From positions 1-64,000 of the forward strand of contig JAGPVP010000118.1 in assembly GCA_018066965.1 (NCBI GenBank): a DNA stretch of 64,000 bases, given 5' to 3'. Every line of letters begins with the position of its first letter. Position 1 is the stretch's first letter. Below the pieces are notes generated by a model that saw nothing but the letters and a program-made list of their open reading frames with translations, had not been told where the DNA came from and searched no databases. The position numbers were made by a program, and so were the translations under genes. This document shows, in pieces, positions 63,838 to 64,000 of this stretch. Source of the DNA: Zhongshania sp. (lineage in GTDB: Bacteria > Pseudomonadota > Gammaproteobacteria > Pseudomonadales > Spongiibacteraceae).

Positions 63838-64000
63838 CTATGAGCCTGAACGGGAACTAACCTTCTTGCGTGGAATGCCCAATCGTTGGCGGCGCTCCCA
63901 CAGACATTTTCTGCTGACGCCGAGTTTCTGTGCCAGTTCGGTTTCGCTCATAGAATCCTGGTGTTCGAGTACAAAGCGTTGGAAATAGTCCTCCAGTGAG
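63838..64000 (-). CDS. cbrB: C-terminus of CbrB, NtrC-type response regulator (partial)
   Basis: The 53 residues in view are SLEDYFQRFVLEHQDSMSETELAQKLGVSRKCLWERRQRLGIPRKKVSSRSGS, the Fis-type DNA-binding domain at the end of CbrB-like NtrC-family regulators, cut by the window edge. The receiver and AAA+ sigma-54-activating domains lie beyond. With CbrA it activates sigma-54 promoters for carbon/nitrogen balance in Pseudomonas. The stop is directly upstream of the GTTAC/GTAAC repeats and the sigma-54 promoter, consistent with CbrB control of the small RNA. Confidence 0.82.
   Translation of the reverse strand, partial: SLEDYFQRFVLEHQDSMSETELAQKLGVSRKCLWERRQRLGIPRKKVSSRSGS

Overview
The window looks like the chromosome of a marine, aerobic gammaproteobacterium related to the Cellvibrionales/Spongiibacteraceae (for example Zhongshania-like bacteria). 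This is an inference from gene content: an ATP-type PEP carboxykinase, class I fructose bisphosphatase, fadH, an acyl-CoA/steroid-type catabolic cluster with DUF1302/DUF1329 proteins, and the block cbrB–pcnB–folK–panB–panC–panD–acs, whose order resembles that of Pseudomonas. No tRNA or rRNA gene was found.

Layout. 0–7 kb: a luciferase-like oxidoreductase, rlmJ and fbp, surrounded by a dense family of REP/BIME-like palindromes, two of which have expanded into tandem arrays, and an IS4-family element inserted in one of them. 6.6–8.5 kb: a 5'-truncated DUF3570 outer-membrane gene and an apbE homologue. 8.8–14.1 kb: an AT-rich accessory segment with attC-like sites after almost every gene. I read it as an integron cassette array without an integrase in view (CALIN). 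Its cargo is a DUF262–HEPN nuclease pair, a small secreted protein, a Kiwa (kwaA–kwaB) anti-phage system, a membrane-anchored protein of unknown function and a reversed yefM–yoeB toxin–antitoxin pair. It ends at a remnant of a RAYT (REP-associated transposase) gene.

14.4–36 kb: mostly ordinary chromosome: a TetR regulator divergent from a kinase-like pair, a GFA protein, a tri-haem lipoprotein, fadH, gdhA, a lipoprotein, yjdM, a SulP transporter, pckA, an HDOD protein, an ABC-F ATPase and a methyltransferase-like membrane protein. A small ribbon-helix-helix gene and pckA share the same spaced pair of 8-bp sites, suggesting a local regulator. Two MITE-like inverted-repeat elements (31.5 and 54.4 kb) have no transposase.

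36–54 kb: a catabolic island with two convergent, overlapping AraC regulators, then acyl-CoA dehydrogenase, thiolase, acyl-CoA ligase, an RND/MMPL pump, a Tat-exported DUF1329 protein, a YCF48 beta-propeller, a DUF1302 outer-membrane protein, a second DUF1329 protein, a quinone-type reductase and two SDRs. Together they look like uptake or envelope transfer plus beta-oxidation-type breakdown of a hydrophobic substrate.

55–64 kb: a pteridine reductase, acs, then a minus-strand block panD/panC/panB/dNK/folK/pcnB and the end of cbrB. Between cbrB and pcnB lies a sigma-54 promoter preceded by GTTAC/GTAAC repeats and followed by a run of AAUAAUAA motifs and a hairpin. This is the arrangement expected for a CrcZ-type Hfq/Crc-titrating small RNA, outside Pseudomonas if the organism assignment is right.
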